The position numbers and the translations under genes are program-made. A stretch of DNA of 64,000 nt, from contig JAQGDQ010000002.1 of NCBI GenBank assembly GCA_030141605.1, positions 496,001 through 560,000 of the forward strand, written 5' to 3'. The notes beneath the pieces were generated by a model. It was not told where the DNA came from. It saw nothing but the letters and a program-made list of their open reading frames with translations, and did no database searches. This stretch comes from Tubiluchus corallicola (Eukaryota; Priapulida; Priapulimorpha; Priapulimorphida; Tubiluchidae). Positions 1 through 14,600 of this stretch are shown here, in pieces (the stretch's first letter is position 1; each line of letters starts with the position of its first letter).

Positions 1-3000
1 GCTTTTGAATTTTAATACAATCGTCGTTTTTATCGTTTCTGTCCCAAGGAAGGGTCTGTAGTGAATTAATTATAACTTGTGTGTAACTTGCCGAAAATGT
101 GAGTCCTGTGGATAATGGTAACGCGTTTAAGCCACGAAACGGACGCATTCAAAATATTTTGTGTTTTGTTCATCTATCCAGCCAGCATTATTACAAAAAT
201 ATATATAACTTTGATGGTAGTGATGACCATAACGGGCCATCACCATTGTAGTGGTGAAAATTGGTTATGGCGATCTAATGAGGCTCAGTTCCACAAATTG
301 GACAACTGAACTCTCCTTTGATAATACCTTAAAGTTATATTAACCCGTCACCTGGTTGACCTGTTTTTCCTAGCCTTTTCGACGGGCGTATAGTCGACTC
401 AGAGCGCTAACTGACCAACAAAATAAACCTAAGGCTTCTATGCAGGATCTCTTCTCCCAGGGTCGCTGAAAGACCGTTCACTAGAAAATCACTTTGAAAA
501 GTCTAAATCAAATTCTGCCGGTGAATCAGATAATTACTCGTCTAACTCTCTTAGTTCCTTAATGATGAGCAGCCGTGCGGAATTCTTTTAATCGTCTACC
601 TTTGCAGGTAAGACGAAACAGTTACCATAGTAACGGGTACCTATTCAGTCAAAATGTCAATTCAGAAAATGTTTTGAAAAGGTTAATTAGCATTGCGTAA
701 AGAGTTACACATTTTGCGCAAGCATATTTCAAGCCACGTAATGATTTTGTTTCGGGAAATTTTAGCACGATACTACTGCTAACGGAAATATTGTAGTTTG
801 CTTGAGAAAATATTTTACTTGTTAGCAGGTCGATAAAAAGTGCACTGTTTGTTTTCCTTTTCAAAGCACTTGAAAACTCTGCCACCAATTTAAATGGTTT
901 ATTATTTCAGTTCAAGAAACTTAATTTCCAAAGGACTAAATTATTATTGGCTTACCCCATAAATAAACAATCCTATAACATTTATGCGTGTGTCATAATT
1001 AGCTCACTAAATCTAATAAATTACCTTTGAGGCCAAATAAACTATAATGATGTGTGAGGTCATTCGCATTTTTATCCATGAAAAACACCTGCATGAACAC
1101 CCTTATTTTATTTTGTTGTACTTAAAGAGTTTTTTGCTTGTCAGAAAAGACTTAGGATACTAAATCTATTTCATTAGTTTATGCTCACGTAAACGCGTCG
1201 CAATTGAAATTATAATCTTAATACAGGTTTAATTAAGACCTAATTAAGATCTAATTAGCGCTTAAATTAAGCTGATGCAGTAAACACATAAATGTTTTGA
1301 TATTTTCTTTCTTCTGAAATAGCTTCTGAAATAGTGTTTGCAAGATTCACTTGCAAAGTTGCAACTGGTGCTGATCAAACTAAGCTTTGGCTCCTTCCCA
1401 TCGTTTTAGTTGCGCCGTCTTGCTTTAGTGAACGGAACTAGTATTCGTTTATGTCAAAATTTGTAAATTCTCAATTTGTTGGTGCGCTTCTAGTTGCTTA
1501 TTTGTTTGTTTTTCTGTTTATTTTACACTGAGAGTATCTCTATACTCACCTCATTACTTACTAGAGAATTAAGATAATTTTAACATTAAGTAAATGTCTT
1601 CGAATACTTAAAATTGCCATTATGTCTCTAGGTTTAAACACCAGTGTTCATTCAAAAAACGTAGGGATAAAGTGCAGGGAAGCAAAATGTCGAAAAAAAT
1701 TCGAACAACATATAAGAAAAATCTATGCATGATTCAAAGAGAAATAGAAATACGTTGTGCTTCGTGATTTATGTCATCAACGAATAACAACAGATTTTTC
1801 TTCCTAGTTCGTTATTTGAATCACGAATAATGAATATCAATAAAATTGCGAATAACAGTCAATGCGCAACAAGCTGAGTTTGTGGCGCTAATTAATTATT
1901 GTGATGCAACTATAATTTAATAATTGTATAGTGCGATTGTACGTGTTATCAAATGTGATGAATGTATCTACCTCATTGCGTTCACGCGTAATGCATTTGT
2001 GGTATTTGGTCTGTTATACATTCGATTCACGAGCATCGTATTGTTCCTTATGCGAACCACGAACAACGAACAACGAATAACAAGCTAACTTCACTTTCCC
2101 TATGGAGTGGATTACCCGGTATACGCAGTTGATAAATTTGTCTGTGTGTTTTAGTGCCATCCGACAGCTAGATGGAAATATATATAATAAATGGTGCAAT
2201 TTATTACTTTTTCATAGCCATGCACGACCAGCCATACTAAACCATTCTTTGACAAATTTTAGTAAATATTCTATTCTTTGCGGAAATAATTTTTGAAGAC
2301 GGGTTTCATTATTTGCTCAGTGCAGACGACGTGTGCATTTTGCTGTTTTAGTTTTCGCAATATTTGTCTAAAGGGGAAAATCGAAACCTCACCAATTATT
2401 GCAGCGTCTGCCAACATTAGATGAATATCATCTGTCACTCGTGAAAAATTTATAGAAGTGACGTCCAAAATTCCTCAAAGCGCTTTTGTTTTTAATATCT
2501 GCGACCCTTAATTTGTAGAAAGTGATTTTGTGTAGGATGGTCTGATTAATATAATAGTAGTAACGTAAATTTCATTTCGGTATACAGTACTTAATTAAAA
2601 TACACTATTGAACTACGTTAGGGGGTGCAACCTTATATTTTCAAAAGTTATCTCATGAACCACGTACACCATATAGAGCAAAAACGTAACAAAACACTAA
2701 AAATAGAACAATTGGTGACTAAAAAATCAAAATCATAGATTTTTCAGTTTATATGAACAACAGCAAGTGAAAATGCTCCAAACAAAAACTGTATTTATTT
2801 ATTTATAATACATCTATTATGAATGTCACTAAAACTGCTGCTGTTTCTGCTATAGAACTCATTACAGTTATTAACGTTTGTTGCGCAATTGAATGCTTGC
2901 AATTACCGTGATCTAGGCAGGTGTGCTGTTTTCAGTCAAATAACGGTTAACAATTCCCGTGTTAAATTACAACTCAGTTTCAAGTGGAAAATGTACACTA

Positions 3001-3200
3001 GCAAAATGTCTGCACGAGAGCTTTTAGACAAATTAGAGTCCTTACAACAATGCGCAATATGGAGCTGGATAAAAATACAGATCAAAAAGGACACATTAAG
3101 ACTTGACAGGGTTGGTAGCAAACCACAATTATATGTCACTGTCTATAATTGTACAATATTATTTTATCTCACTTCCTTTTATTATTCGCTTTGCGTTGTA
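1..3200. other. AT-rich non-coding sequence, no gene recognised
   Basis: Only short ORFs of biased composition. It may be a PALS1 5' intron or intergenic; nothing identifies which. Confidence 0.5.
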
Positions 3201-3212
3201 TACTGTGCAATG

Positions 3213-3459
3213 ACCGGATTGTATAGCTCAATGATAGCATGCTCGCTTTCCACCCGGGAGGTCGCGGGATCAACTCCCGACCGAGTCATACGAACGGATT
3301 AAAAAAATGGTACCGCTGGTTCTTTGACCTAGCACGCGAGTTTATCAAAGCAACGTGCGGGTAATAATAATCAGGGCCACCTTGGAAAAAAGTTATGAGT
3401 TTCTTAAGGTGTTATTCCTGGCTTATGTCCTAAAAGAAATTACTATTATTATTATTGTG
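3213..3459 (+). repeat. tRNA-derived SINE
   Basis: A tRNA-like head contains box A TAGCTCAATGATAGC (about 3223-3237) and box B GGATCAACTCC (3267-3277), with an anticodon-arm-like CTTTCCACCCGGGAGG. It is followed by a unique body and an ATT-repeat tail (about 3442-3457). The box B mismatch and trailing tail argue against a functional tRNA. Confidence 0.75.
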
Positions 3460-5807
<2,348 letters not shown>

Positions 5808-6940
5808 TAAACATAATAACCATGAACTTCAAAGTTGCATCGGCTTGTGTTAAATGCGTAGCATTTTCGTACATCGCGACACTTGTAAATAATTTTTATA
5901 AAGTGACAAGAAACGCTTTAGTTTAGGCAAGCGTCCTAGATTACTATCTTTATTTTGCAGGACACATTTTATCGCCATTAACACCTTTATCATAATATAA
6001 TATATCAAGTTTTTTTCCAGTTAGACCTAAAATTTTAATCGCTTATGCAATTACGCGCTTATACAAAAACGCGATTGTAAAATGACTGTTAAAAAGTTAG
6101 AACATTGTCTTCTTATAACAAAAATTTAAATAAAAATGTGCAAATTGTGAATGTATTTTATTTTCGACAAATCACTATTTGAATTAGAATTTTATTATTT
6201 AGTGTCCTGTTTAATTGACCATTTTGCGTACAGGCAAAAAATATACCCTGTAGGCAAAAACGACGAAAATGAATATTAAAGGAAAACTTAAAGGACCCAA
6301 TCTTAAACTGTAGGTCAAACAAACCGCTCTTTAAAATAATGAAAGGAAACACATTATTTTTTCAAAAATAGCTTACGAGAAATAATTATTTCCACACAAA
6401 CACAATTTCATGTTCGAGCCACTAATTATTTGCTGTTAGAGTCATTTCGCCGTTCGCTAGTTAGACGGGTACTAACGCCTGCATTTCGGAAATGCATTGC
6501 ACAAAAAACAGGTGCTGTACTTCTCAGTTCAGATGTGTTAGTTTGTGAAGAACTGCGCACGTTTGACAGCTCATGCCTAAATACAGTAGTAAATTTGAAA
6601 TTTGAATTTTTATCTTAAAACTTGCCTAGTTTTAGTACAACACGCTGAAAATCTTGCAGTAGCACTGTACTTCGATTTTCGCTTTCGCAAACACGTGCAA
6701 CACGCTCCTGGAATTTTTTTGCTGTTGAAGATTATGCCAATGGCTCATCCATTATTAACTAAGTTTTTAATTTTTAATTTATTTATCAGAACCGCTTTTG
6801 CAGTATTAATTGTGTTAAAATGTATACTTTTATCGGACTTGAAAATGGGGTAGTATAAGAAAAATCATCCTGTTTTCCTTTAACTAAGTTACAATAACCA
6901 TCAGCACATGCCAAATATCATGTTACGTTATGTTAAGCCT

Positions 6941-7200
6941 ATATCATATCATATCATATCATATCATATCATATCATATCATATCATATCATATCATATC
7001 ATATCATATCATATCATATCATATCATATCATATCATATCATATCATATCATATCATATCATATCATATCATATCATATCATATCATATCATATCATATC
7101 ATATCACACCATGTCACATCATGTCACGTCACATCACATCATATCATATCGTACATCTTATCATGTCATATCATATCTTATCACATCACATCACATCACA
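6941..7200. repeat. ATATC pentanucleotide satellite
   Basis: Thirty-three perfect ATATC units (6941-7105), followed by decaying variants (CACATC, ATGTC) to about 7200. The Ser-Tyr-His-Ile ORFs across it are artefacts. Confidence 0.98.
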
Positions 7201-7349
7201 TGCTGAGTATTTTGTTTAATTATTGTCGACTACTGCATTTTCATTTGTAGTATCAAGTAGTATAAACTAGATTTAACTTTAAACGCTTAAATTTATTTTT
7301 GCTTCCAAATTAAGTAGTTTCTAAATTTGAGACTGAAAGTAATTGATTG

Positions 7350-7900
7350 AATGTGGACATGTTTCTTACTATTATTATTAACAGAGTAGCAATATTTTAT
7401 TGTATTTTATTTTGTTTTATTTATTATTCATTCTTAAAATAAAAAGACTCACTTCCATGTCTCACAAATTACAAAACCTTAACTGAAGCATAAAATAGAA
7501 ATCACCCAGACACATAGCGCTTACGACGAGACCGTTCTTACTTAAAGTGTCTATTAAAATTACAAAAGTTCTGTATATTAAAGTGTGATAGCAACAAAAT
7601 AAAACGATTAAGATTAATAGCTTTAGCAATTTCAACTGGCAGTGAATTCTAACACGGTTTGCGAAAGAGCGCTTGAGTAAATTTAATCTACAAATGTTTT
7701 TTTTACAATTTAAAACGATGTTCTCTTAGAGAGGAAGGGCATAAAGAATTCATTAAAATCTAAGTCTACGAGTTCATGGCATTTTTGCGCACCATTTTAA
7801 ATCAAATAGAATTCTTCTAATTCGAATGGTTGCAAATTTTCAAGCCTATGTAAGTAGCTCCTATTTGTCCCATTTGTTTTAAATGTTATAGGCCTGTGCA
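7350..7900 (-). repeat. Possible 3' end of a degraded CR1-like LINE
   Basis: Minus-strand translation, with stops, gives LREHRFKL and NSLPVEIAKAINLNRF, resembling the C-terminal tail of CR1-type ORF2 (LRGHxxKL...WNxLP). Only weak similarity; no target duplication found. Confidence 0.3.
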
Positions 7901-8550
7901 TGTATCCTGCATAATATTTTAGCATGCCATGATTTTATCCTTTACTTGTGTTTGCTTAACTGTTATGATATCTGTAAATTGCATATACGTACCACGTACG
8001 ATACTTAGTACTATAACAAGGATTTACCTATCTAAACTAACGCTAAACACAATTAGGGTATAACGTTAGGCATAATGACGTTGCGCTGACACCTGCTGGT
8101 AGAAAAATGGACCACTATCGTAACAGTCGAGTGCAATAACTACAGACGTCGACGAGTTTTGAGGTCGGCTATTTTATGTACAACCTTTTTTGTAGATTTA
8201 GCTCACTGTAGGGCCTGCCAGGTTATTTCTGATACTAAATGGTTGTGGTCTACGGAGTGTATTTCCTTAATCAAAAATTATCCTCAACACTGAATTGGGA
8301 GTTCTTCAACGAGCTAAAGCACTCAGTGATAGTATTCCCAATGCACACCCATTCATTTACAACCTGGTACTGTTTATCTTAACTTCTGTAGTTAAACTGT
8401 GGCCACCCAAGAACGCGAGCAGCTATCCTTTTTGCCCTCAGCAGAAGACAGTTATATCGAACAGAACTCACATTTCTAACTTGCCTACTTTATTTGTAAA
8501 GTTAATGTTGACTTTCTGCAATTTTCTTTCTGAGGATACCTTTTTTGTAG

Positions 8551-8660
8551 GTTCCCCGGCAGATCGAGCAAACTTGGAAGTAGGTGATGAGATTTTGGAG
8601 GTAAACGGGAAGACATTGGAAAATGCCTCGCACAATGAAATCATCAGTCATATACATAAT
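8551..8660 (+). CDS. PALS1: PALS1 exon: second half of an extra N-terminal PDZ domain
   Basis: It encodes [20 protein letters not shown] and continues to IISHIHN: the PDZ beta-C to alpha-B segment with the typical GDEILEVNG core. The acceptor is TTTTTTGTAG; two bases complete a codon begun in an upstream exon (phase 1). The donor is AAT|GTAAGT, phase 0. The first half of this PDZ (carboxylate-binding loop) was not found upstream in the window and may lie outside it. Confidence 0.8.
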
Positions 8661-11600
8661 GTAAGTACCGAAAAATTATATAAACTACAGTAAAATCACA
8701 GTTCTATAGAACAGAAATGTCTTCGTAATCTGTCTGGAAGACCACTGCATGCTTGATATAGTCAAAATAATGGACAAGGTGCTCTCATAATGACTTACAA
8801 CTTTCAATTGTCGAAATTTGTCAGTCAGTAGATGGCAGCACGATATTACTACTTGTTCGCGCTGCTCATGCGTGTCAACAGATGTGCAATAGTAATTTGA
8901 CAAGCACGGTAGTAAACTTGTTTTGTGTGTTCAGTTAGGAGTAGTTCGGTGAAATTTGTGCAATTTTAAACAAAAATTTAATTGTGCCTATTATAATTAT
9001 GTGTGTGTATATTAGAGTACTTAACATATGACTGTTTGTAATTACTGTGAGATAGCCATTTCATCTACGCTGAATGCCGTCATTATCTCAACAGAATTAT
9101 GAAGGACGAGAAGTTTTGAGCTACAGGTAACCAGGGCAAGTATTCCACGTACCAAATTGTTACTATCCTAACATGTCTTAATTATTGGAGTAGCCAGTGA
9201 CAGTCACATATTTATAATAATAATGATCAACATTAGCGTTGAACTAACTCATTTTGTTGTTTTACGTGTGAATCTATCCAATGATATAAATATTAAATAT
9301 GCCCCCCCCCCATTGTTAAATCTATATTCTATGAGTATTACAATTCATTGATGTTAGACTTCCAGATTTTTCACTAAGCCATAAGACCTGATTTAAATTG
9401 ACAACTAGAAATTCATTATAATTTTAATAACTGGGCAATTGCTATCGTTTTGTGCTATGCTGAGAGTGGTGAGATCATTAACTTGCAATTAACTAATTAG
9501 CAATAATATGTATATGTAGCGGTTGCTCCATATTAGACCAAGCAGGTCTGATTGTGGAGCAGTTTCCAAATTTAGATTTTCTAGTCTCATTTTCATTAGT
9601 TTACTCACTTTTGTTGTAAGTAGCAACGTTGGAAATTTGTTATGCCCTGAATGAAAGTGCAACTAGCGCGCAGAATGGTTAAATTATCGTAAACGTTGAT
9701 GCCTAAACTGGCTTAAAAGTATTTTTACAAGTACATAAATAAAATTAGAAATGATATATATTTCTTGGAAACATTATTTTAGAAATGGTGCTGACTACTG
9801 TGCAACATTTATAAAAAAAATTAAAACAATTTTTTATGTAAGTTATATGTGTAGTTGTATTACTTATAACCATAAAATCATATTATACATACATTAATGA
9901 TGCACTGTACTCTGAGATGTCTCCTGCTGAAATCCAACGTGTTATTTCTGCAACAGTTTATTTTAATAAACTAAGCAAGTCTGTTAAGCAGCAAGACAAT
10001 AAAATAAACTTATAAAATCTTCCAAGAGACTGTGCCTTTGATTTGTAATTTTTGCATGTAGTAGTTAATGCAATACTGTATGGACAGATAAATTACAAAA
10101 TTCCTGGTGTCTGGTGAAATTTGTAAGAATTCCTTGGAATTCCTTCTGTTGCAATTGACCCAGTTGTAGCTTGCAAGGCATTTTGAGAATTAGCTGCACT
10201 TAAAATATGCAAGTAAGTCTGTGCACTTAGCCAGATGGGTTGTGGCAACACGTGTGGATTTTGTTTTCACAGTATGTCAAAATTTGTGCAATTCTGCATC
10301 ATAGTTGTTTCAAGGACAAACAAGATAGTTTGTACAGTGTACACAGTAAGGTGGTAATGGTGAGGAAAGAAATCTCCATTTAACTTCTAATAAGAATTGC
10401 ATGATTTTAAAGTATTTTACTAGAATTATTGTTTTTTGGTTAGTGAAGGCTATTTGTGTTTACAGGCTCCTTTTATAGACAAACTACAAAACCCATACAG
10501 TAATAAAGTAGTTACATTTTCACAAGAAATATCTCTAGATTAACAACGTTACAGTTTTTCTAATATAGAATAATCTTAAATTATAATCATTGTTACAATA
10601 GTTCATTAACTTGTCAAATTTTTGGCGCCTGGGAGTGTTTGTTCCTGTTTATTGGGCTTATTACAGCCTGTAGTATTTGATAAATTGTTGAAAATTTTAC
10701 GAAATCTGTGTAGTCGTAGTAATGCTACGCTTACGTTATTATTGTTAGTAGTAAAGCTATTAACATAACCATTTTATAGAAAGTATTTTTCTTTTTCCAG
10801 TGTATTCGATCCAGGACCATTTGTTTGAGAGTCCGAAGAAAAGGTGGTAATAATATAGGTGAGTTGTACAAATAGTATCTGAAACAATCTAGGTAAACCA
10901 ACTGTTATAAACTGTGACTGTATGTGGGAGCATTATGACACCGGAGTAATACATAGTCATAGGTGATTTCAAAGCGTACTGTACGTATAACAATTTTCGG
11001 CTTACATAACCCCCGGGTACATTCCACAGGTGCATTCAGCCGCATCTCCATGTTTTGTTACAACAAGCGCTCTCTAACCTGTGAATAACAGGTACAGTAG
11101 CAGGGTTTTGTCTACTGTATAGTATACTACTGTTGTCTACAAGTACAGAAGTTTAATATTTTTAAAAGCGACTTATTTAATAATACACATCGTTCAAGTA
11201 ACAAAGTCAAAATGATGTTGGAACTTGGAGGTGTTGATTGTCTGAACAGTTTGGTATAATTGTATACAAAGTAAAATTATTTCTCGATAACATTTGACCT
11301 ATTTTAATTGGAAGTATTGATAAATGAGTTGAGTTTGTGTTTTTCGAACGATTTATCGTGAATATTATGTTTGTTTTCGAGTAATTAATTGTTCAGTCGG
11401 CCTTGCAGCCTTTCTGTTACTTTTATTTCTCAACCAACTTGAAAATTTCAAGCTGAAATTTGGTTAGTTCTAAAATCCCCCAACCCGCGACTTTGTGAAC
11501 GACAGGCAAAATAAAGTTGTGAGTTGTGAGGGATCTAGTAATTTAGTATACATTTTTTTCTAAGCCCCACAATGAACAACTTTACCAAAGGCTGATCATA

Positions 11601-14600
11601 GTTAATTTTGTGGGTTTAGGGTTTAGTCATTTATTAAGTCCTTTCCACAATCCACCGCTTTTGGAACTTGGAAGTTGTGGATTGTGGGGTTTAACCTGAA
11701 ATTTAAATATTTTTTTGTTGTTGAACTGTAAAAAATAATCATGAATCCTCTGGCTTTTTGAAAGAGAATTACTGAACCATTGATTGGAGCATGCTTCATT
11801 AAAGAGAATTCTGTAAAATGATGAAGGCAATATTACTGTTTCTTTGGCTGTTACCTGCAGATTTGAATCTTGATTATGACAATCAATAATGTATTGCAAT
11901 GGTGAAAGCGAAAAGTCAGATCATTTTTCGAGAGGTAAGGCAAAGAAAATGTATGCGATATTTTTGGCATTAGATTATTGGACTGAGTTGGCTTGGCTAG
12001 GTAAATAAGGATGAATTCATTTAACAGCTTATGATGTGCTTCTGCATGGGCCTTTATTTTTTAGATGCTCTTTCCAAAGTGACAGAATAGTTATTTACAT
12101 AGGGCAGAAATTTTTGGTTTGCTTAGTTTTGTTATGTATGTAAGTATCTGAAACACCACAGTGATTGGAAATAAATAACAACGATAATGATATTAATATT
12201 AACGTGTGAACTGAATAACAACCGCTCTCAAAGTTCTGTGGATTATATATAATTTAGTGGTTAGTAATTTAATTATAATAAAATGGTTGATTTAGTAATG
12301 TGACTAATGTTAAAGATGCTGAAATCTTGGTTTTTACTGTCCAATTACAATTTGTAATCTAAAATGAAGAAAGTGCATTGGCAGATGAGTTAGTTTTCCC
12401 CTAGCCCTATCGAGGGATTTTTTGATTCAAGTCAAACGAAATTTAGGTCAAGTAAAATAGTGCTTATAGTAGGTGCTTAGAAACCAAAACAAACCAATGC
12501 TTGCATTTGCTTTGCTTGGTTAGTAAATGGATATGTGACCACAAAAAATGTTTCTGGGCAGTCTCATTGATCTACCATGCTTGTCTGATAATAAGACAGA
12601 TTCTGGTCTTGCCACAGTCATAAAAATAATAAGTAACCACTGCCACTGCATGCTTGTAGCAGGATTTCGAGCTGAATTAAAAGTGTCTTTAGAATTATTA
12701 TAATCCATCAGAGACTTACCTCGATTCTGATTCTTCGTGACCAAATTCTCTTGATGTTCTTTCTCTTGTGTTATAAATGTAGGTATCCCTGTGTGGTGAC
12801 TCTGGGTATCCATGAAAATAATTGCGTTGACACCTCGTCATGATGTGGCAAAAAATGCCAAAAACCACATGGAACCGCATAATAGAAAAAGTATGGCATT
12901 TTTAGTTTGACTTCAGGTAATCTGAAGGTGTATTTTTTCTGAAATCATCGCTTAGTGAAAGGATAGGCTGTGCTGTTGGTTTTTCAGTCCTGTTTTCCAT
13001 GATGATTTTTAGTCGTCTTTGGTGTACATCATAAATTATAACCTCTGTCGTGACGTTCTCCTGACAGTCCTTTACTGTGTTTTGTGCTGTTATTGTGCTC
13101 TTTCTCTTGCGTCTTGCATTTCCGTGTGGTGAATTTACCCACTTTGTCACATAAATGCTTCATTAAATGGTTCCAGACCAAATTAGGTTGAAATGTGTCG
13201 TTACAGTCCAAAAATTATTTCAACACTGTGTATCTTCCAAAACCTTTAAAATGACATTCACCTTGGAATAGTATGGAGCTCAAAATGGTTTAAATTTGGC
13301 TTAAATTTTACGCCAAGTTTGTTTGATCACAACAACAAATCAAAACTCAAAAGCAAAAAACAATGCAACAAAAAACTATTCTAAATAAATTTTCAACTGA
13401 CAAGATTGACCATATTGAACATGATAAATTACAAAACAGCTCTTTGATTTTCACATACTGTTTCATTGTCTTTTCTACTCAAATATTCATCGTATCGTGT
13501 TGAAAACCAGCACTCGCAGTGTGAGCCTATAATTGAATGAATGGGTTTAAAAATAGAGTTTACGTTCTGTTGCTGCTGAAAGCATGCTCATTACTGTTAA
13601 GCACAAATAATTTCCAATATAATAATGATTATGACTATTGGCGACTGCTTTGAACGATTTTTGATTTGCGAATTCCATTAATGTTTTGTGGGTTTCTTCC
13701 TAGTCTATACCTGACTTGGGTTTTAAAAAGGTACTTGCACTATATTAGTAATTTATCTCAAATTTGCAGACGAAACTAGGGTCAGCTGAAAAAAAGAAAA
13801 CGTGAAAAAGTCGTGACTGACTCTATCTTTGAACTGGAGACATTTGAATTGTTAGGCCACACTGTACCCGCATGGTTCATCAGCCAGCCTAGCATTTTCA
13901 GTATCAACACTTTGTACATCACATTCTTAAGTAGCCCACACCTACCTGTTTTGGTTTATTAGTGGAGTAGCCACCTAAGTAAATAGATTTGGTACATTTT
14001 TGAACGTTAAACACTAGACAGTGAGTTAAACAGTGCTTGCAAGAGTTTTCGCTCGGTGTCTGTCTTCCGAACCTTACAAGTTAATGATATTCTATGATCA
14101 GTTCAATGATTGAAATTCTCCATGATAAAATTTGCAGAGCAGTCCTGCCCATGGAACTCTATATTTTATTATTGGCTATGGCTAGGCATACATAATAGGT
14201 AGAGATACTGGCAGAAAGATCATCAGATTAAGGGTGTGGTGATATTAGAAGTCGTCTGGTCTCATTGTGAGTAGAAACTGGTACTGAATGCGCCTGGTGC
14301 CAGATGCAGCATTATTTTATAATTGTAGGTCACAAATATCCCTAGACGTGTTCAGTTGGTTGTATGTCTGTTTTCACTGACAAATTGTGAATAAGGCTCT
14401 AGACTACGAGCAGGTCGAGATCTTACTGTCAAAATGTCCTCAACCGCCTATCTGACTCGTCCAACGAGGTGATGCCATTTTTGGCGGGCTTTGACTTTCA
14501 AAAGTTCTCTTAAAACGGGTTTTTAATTTTTTTATTTATAGGAATTCGACTGGAGCTTTTATTTAAGGCTTAAAATATAATGGTTCTGTGACTTACGTTA

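Noticed and set aside
3219-3290. Functional tRNA gene
   Set aside because: Box B is mutated (GGATCAACTCC), arms pair poorly, and the sequence continues into a SINE body with an ATT tail.
6908-7250. ORFs of repeated Ser-Tyr-His-Ile
   Set aside because: Artefact of the ATATC satellite, which has no stop in these frames.
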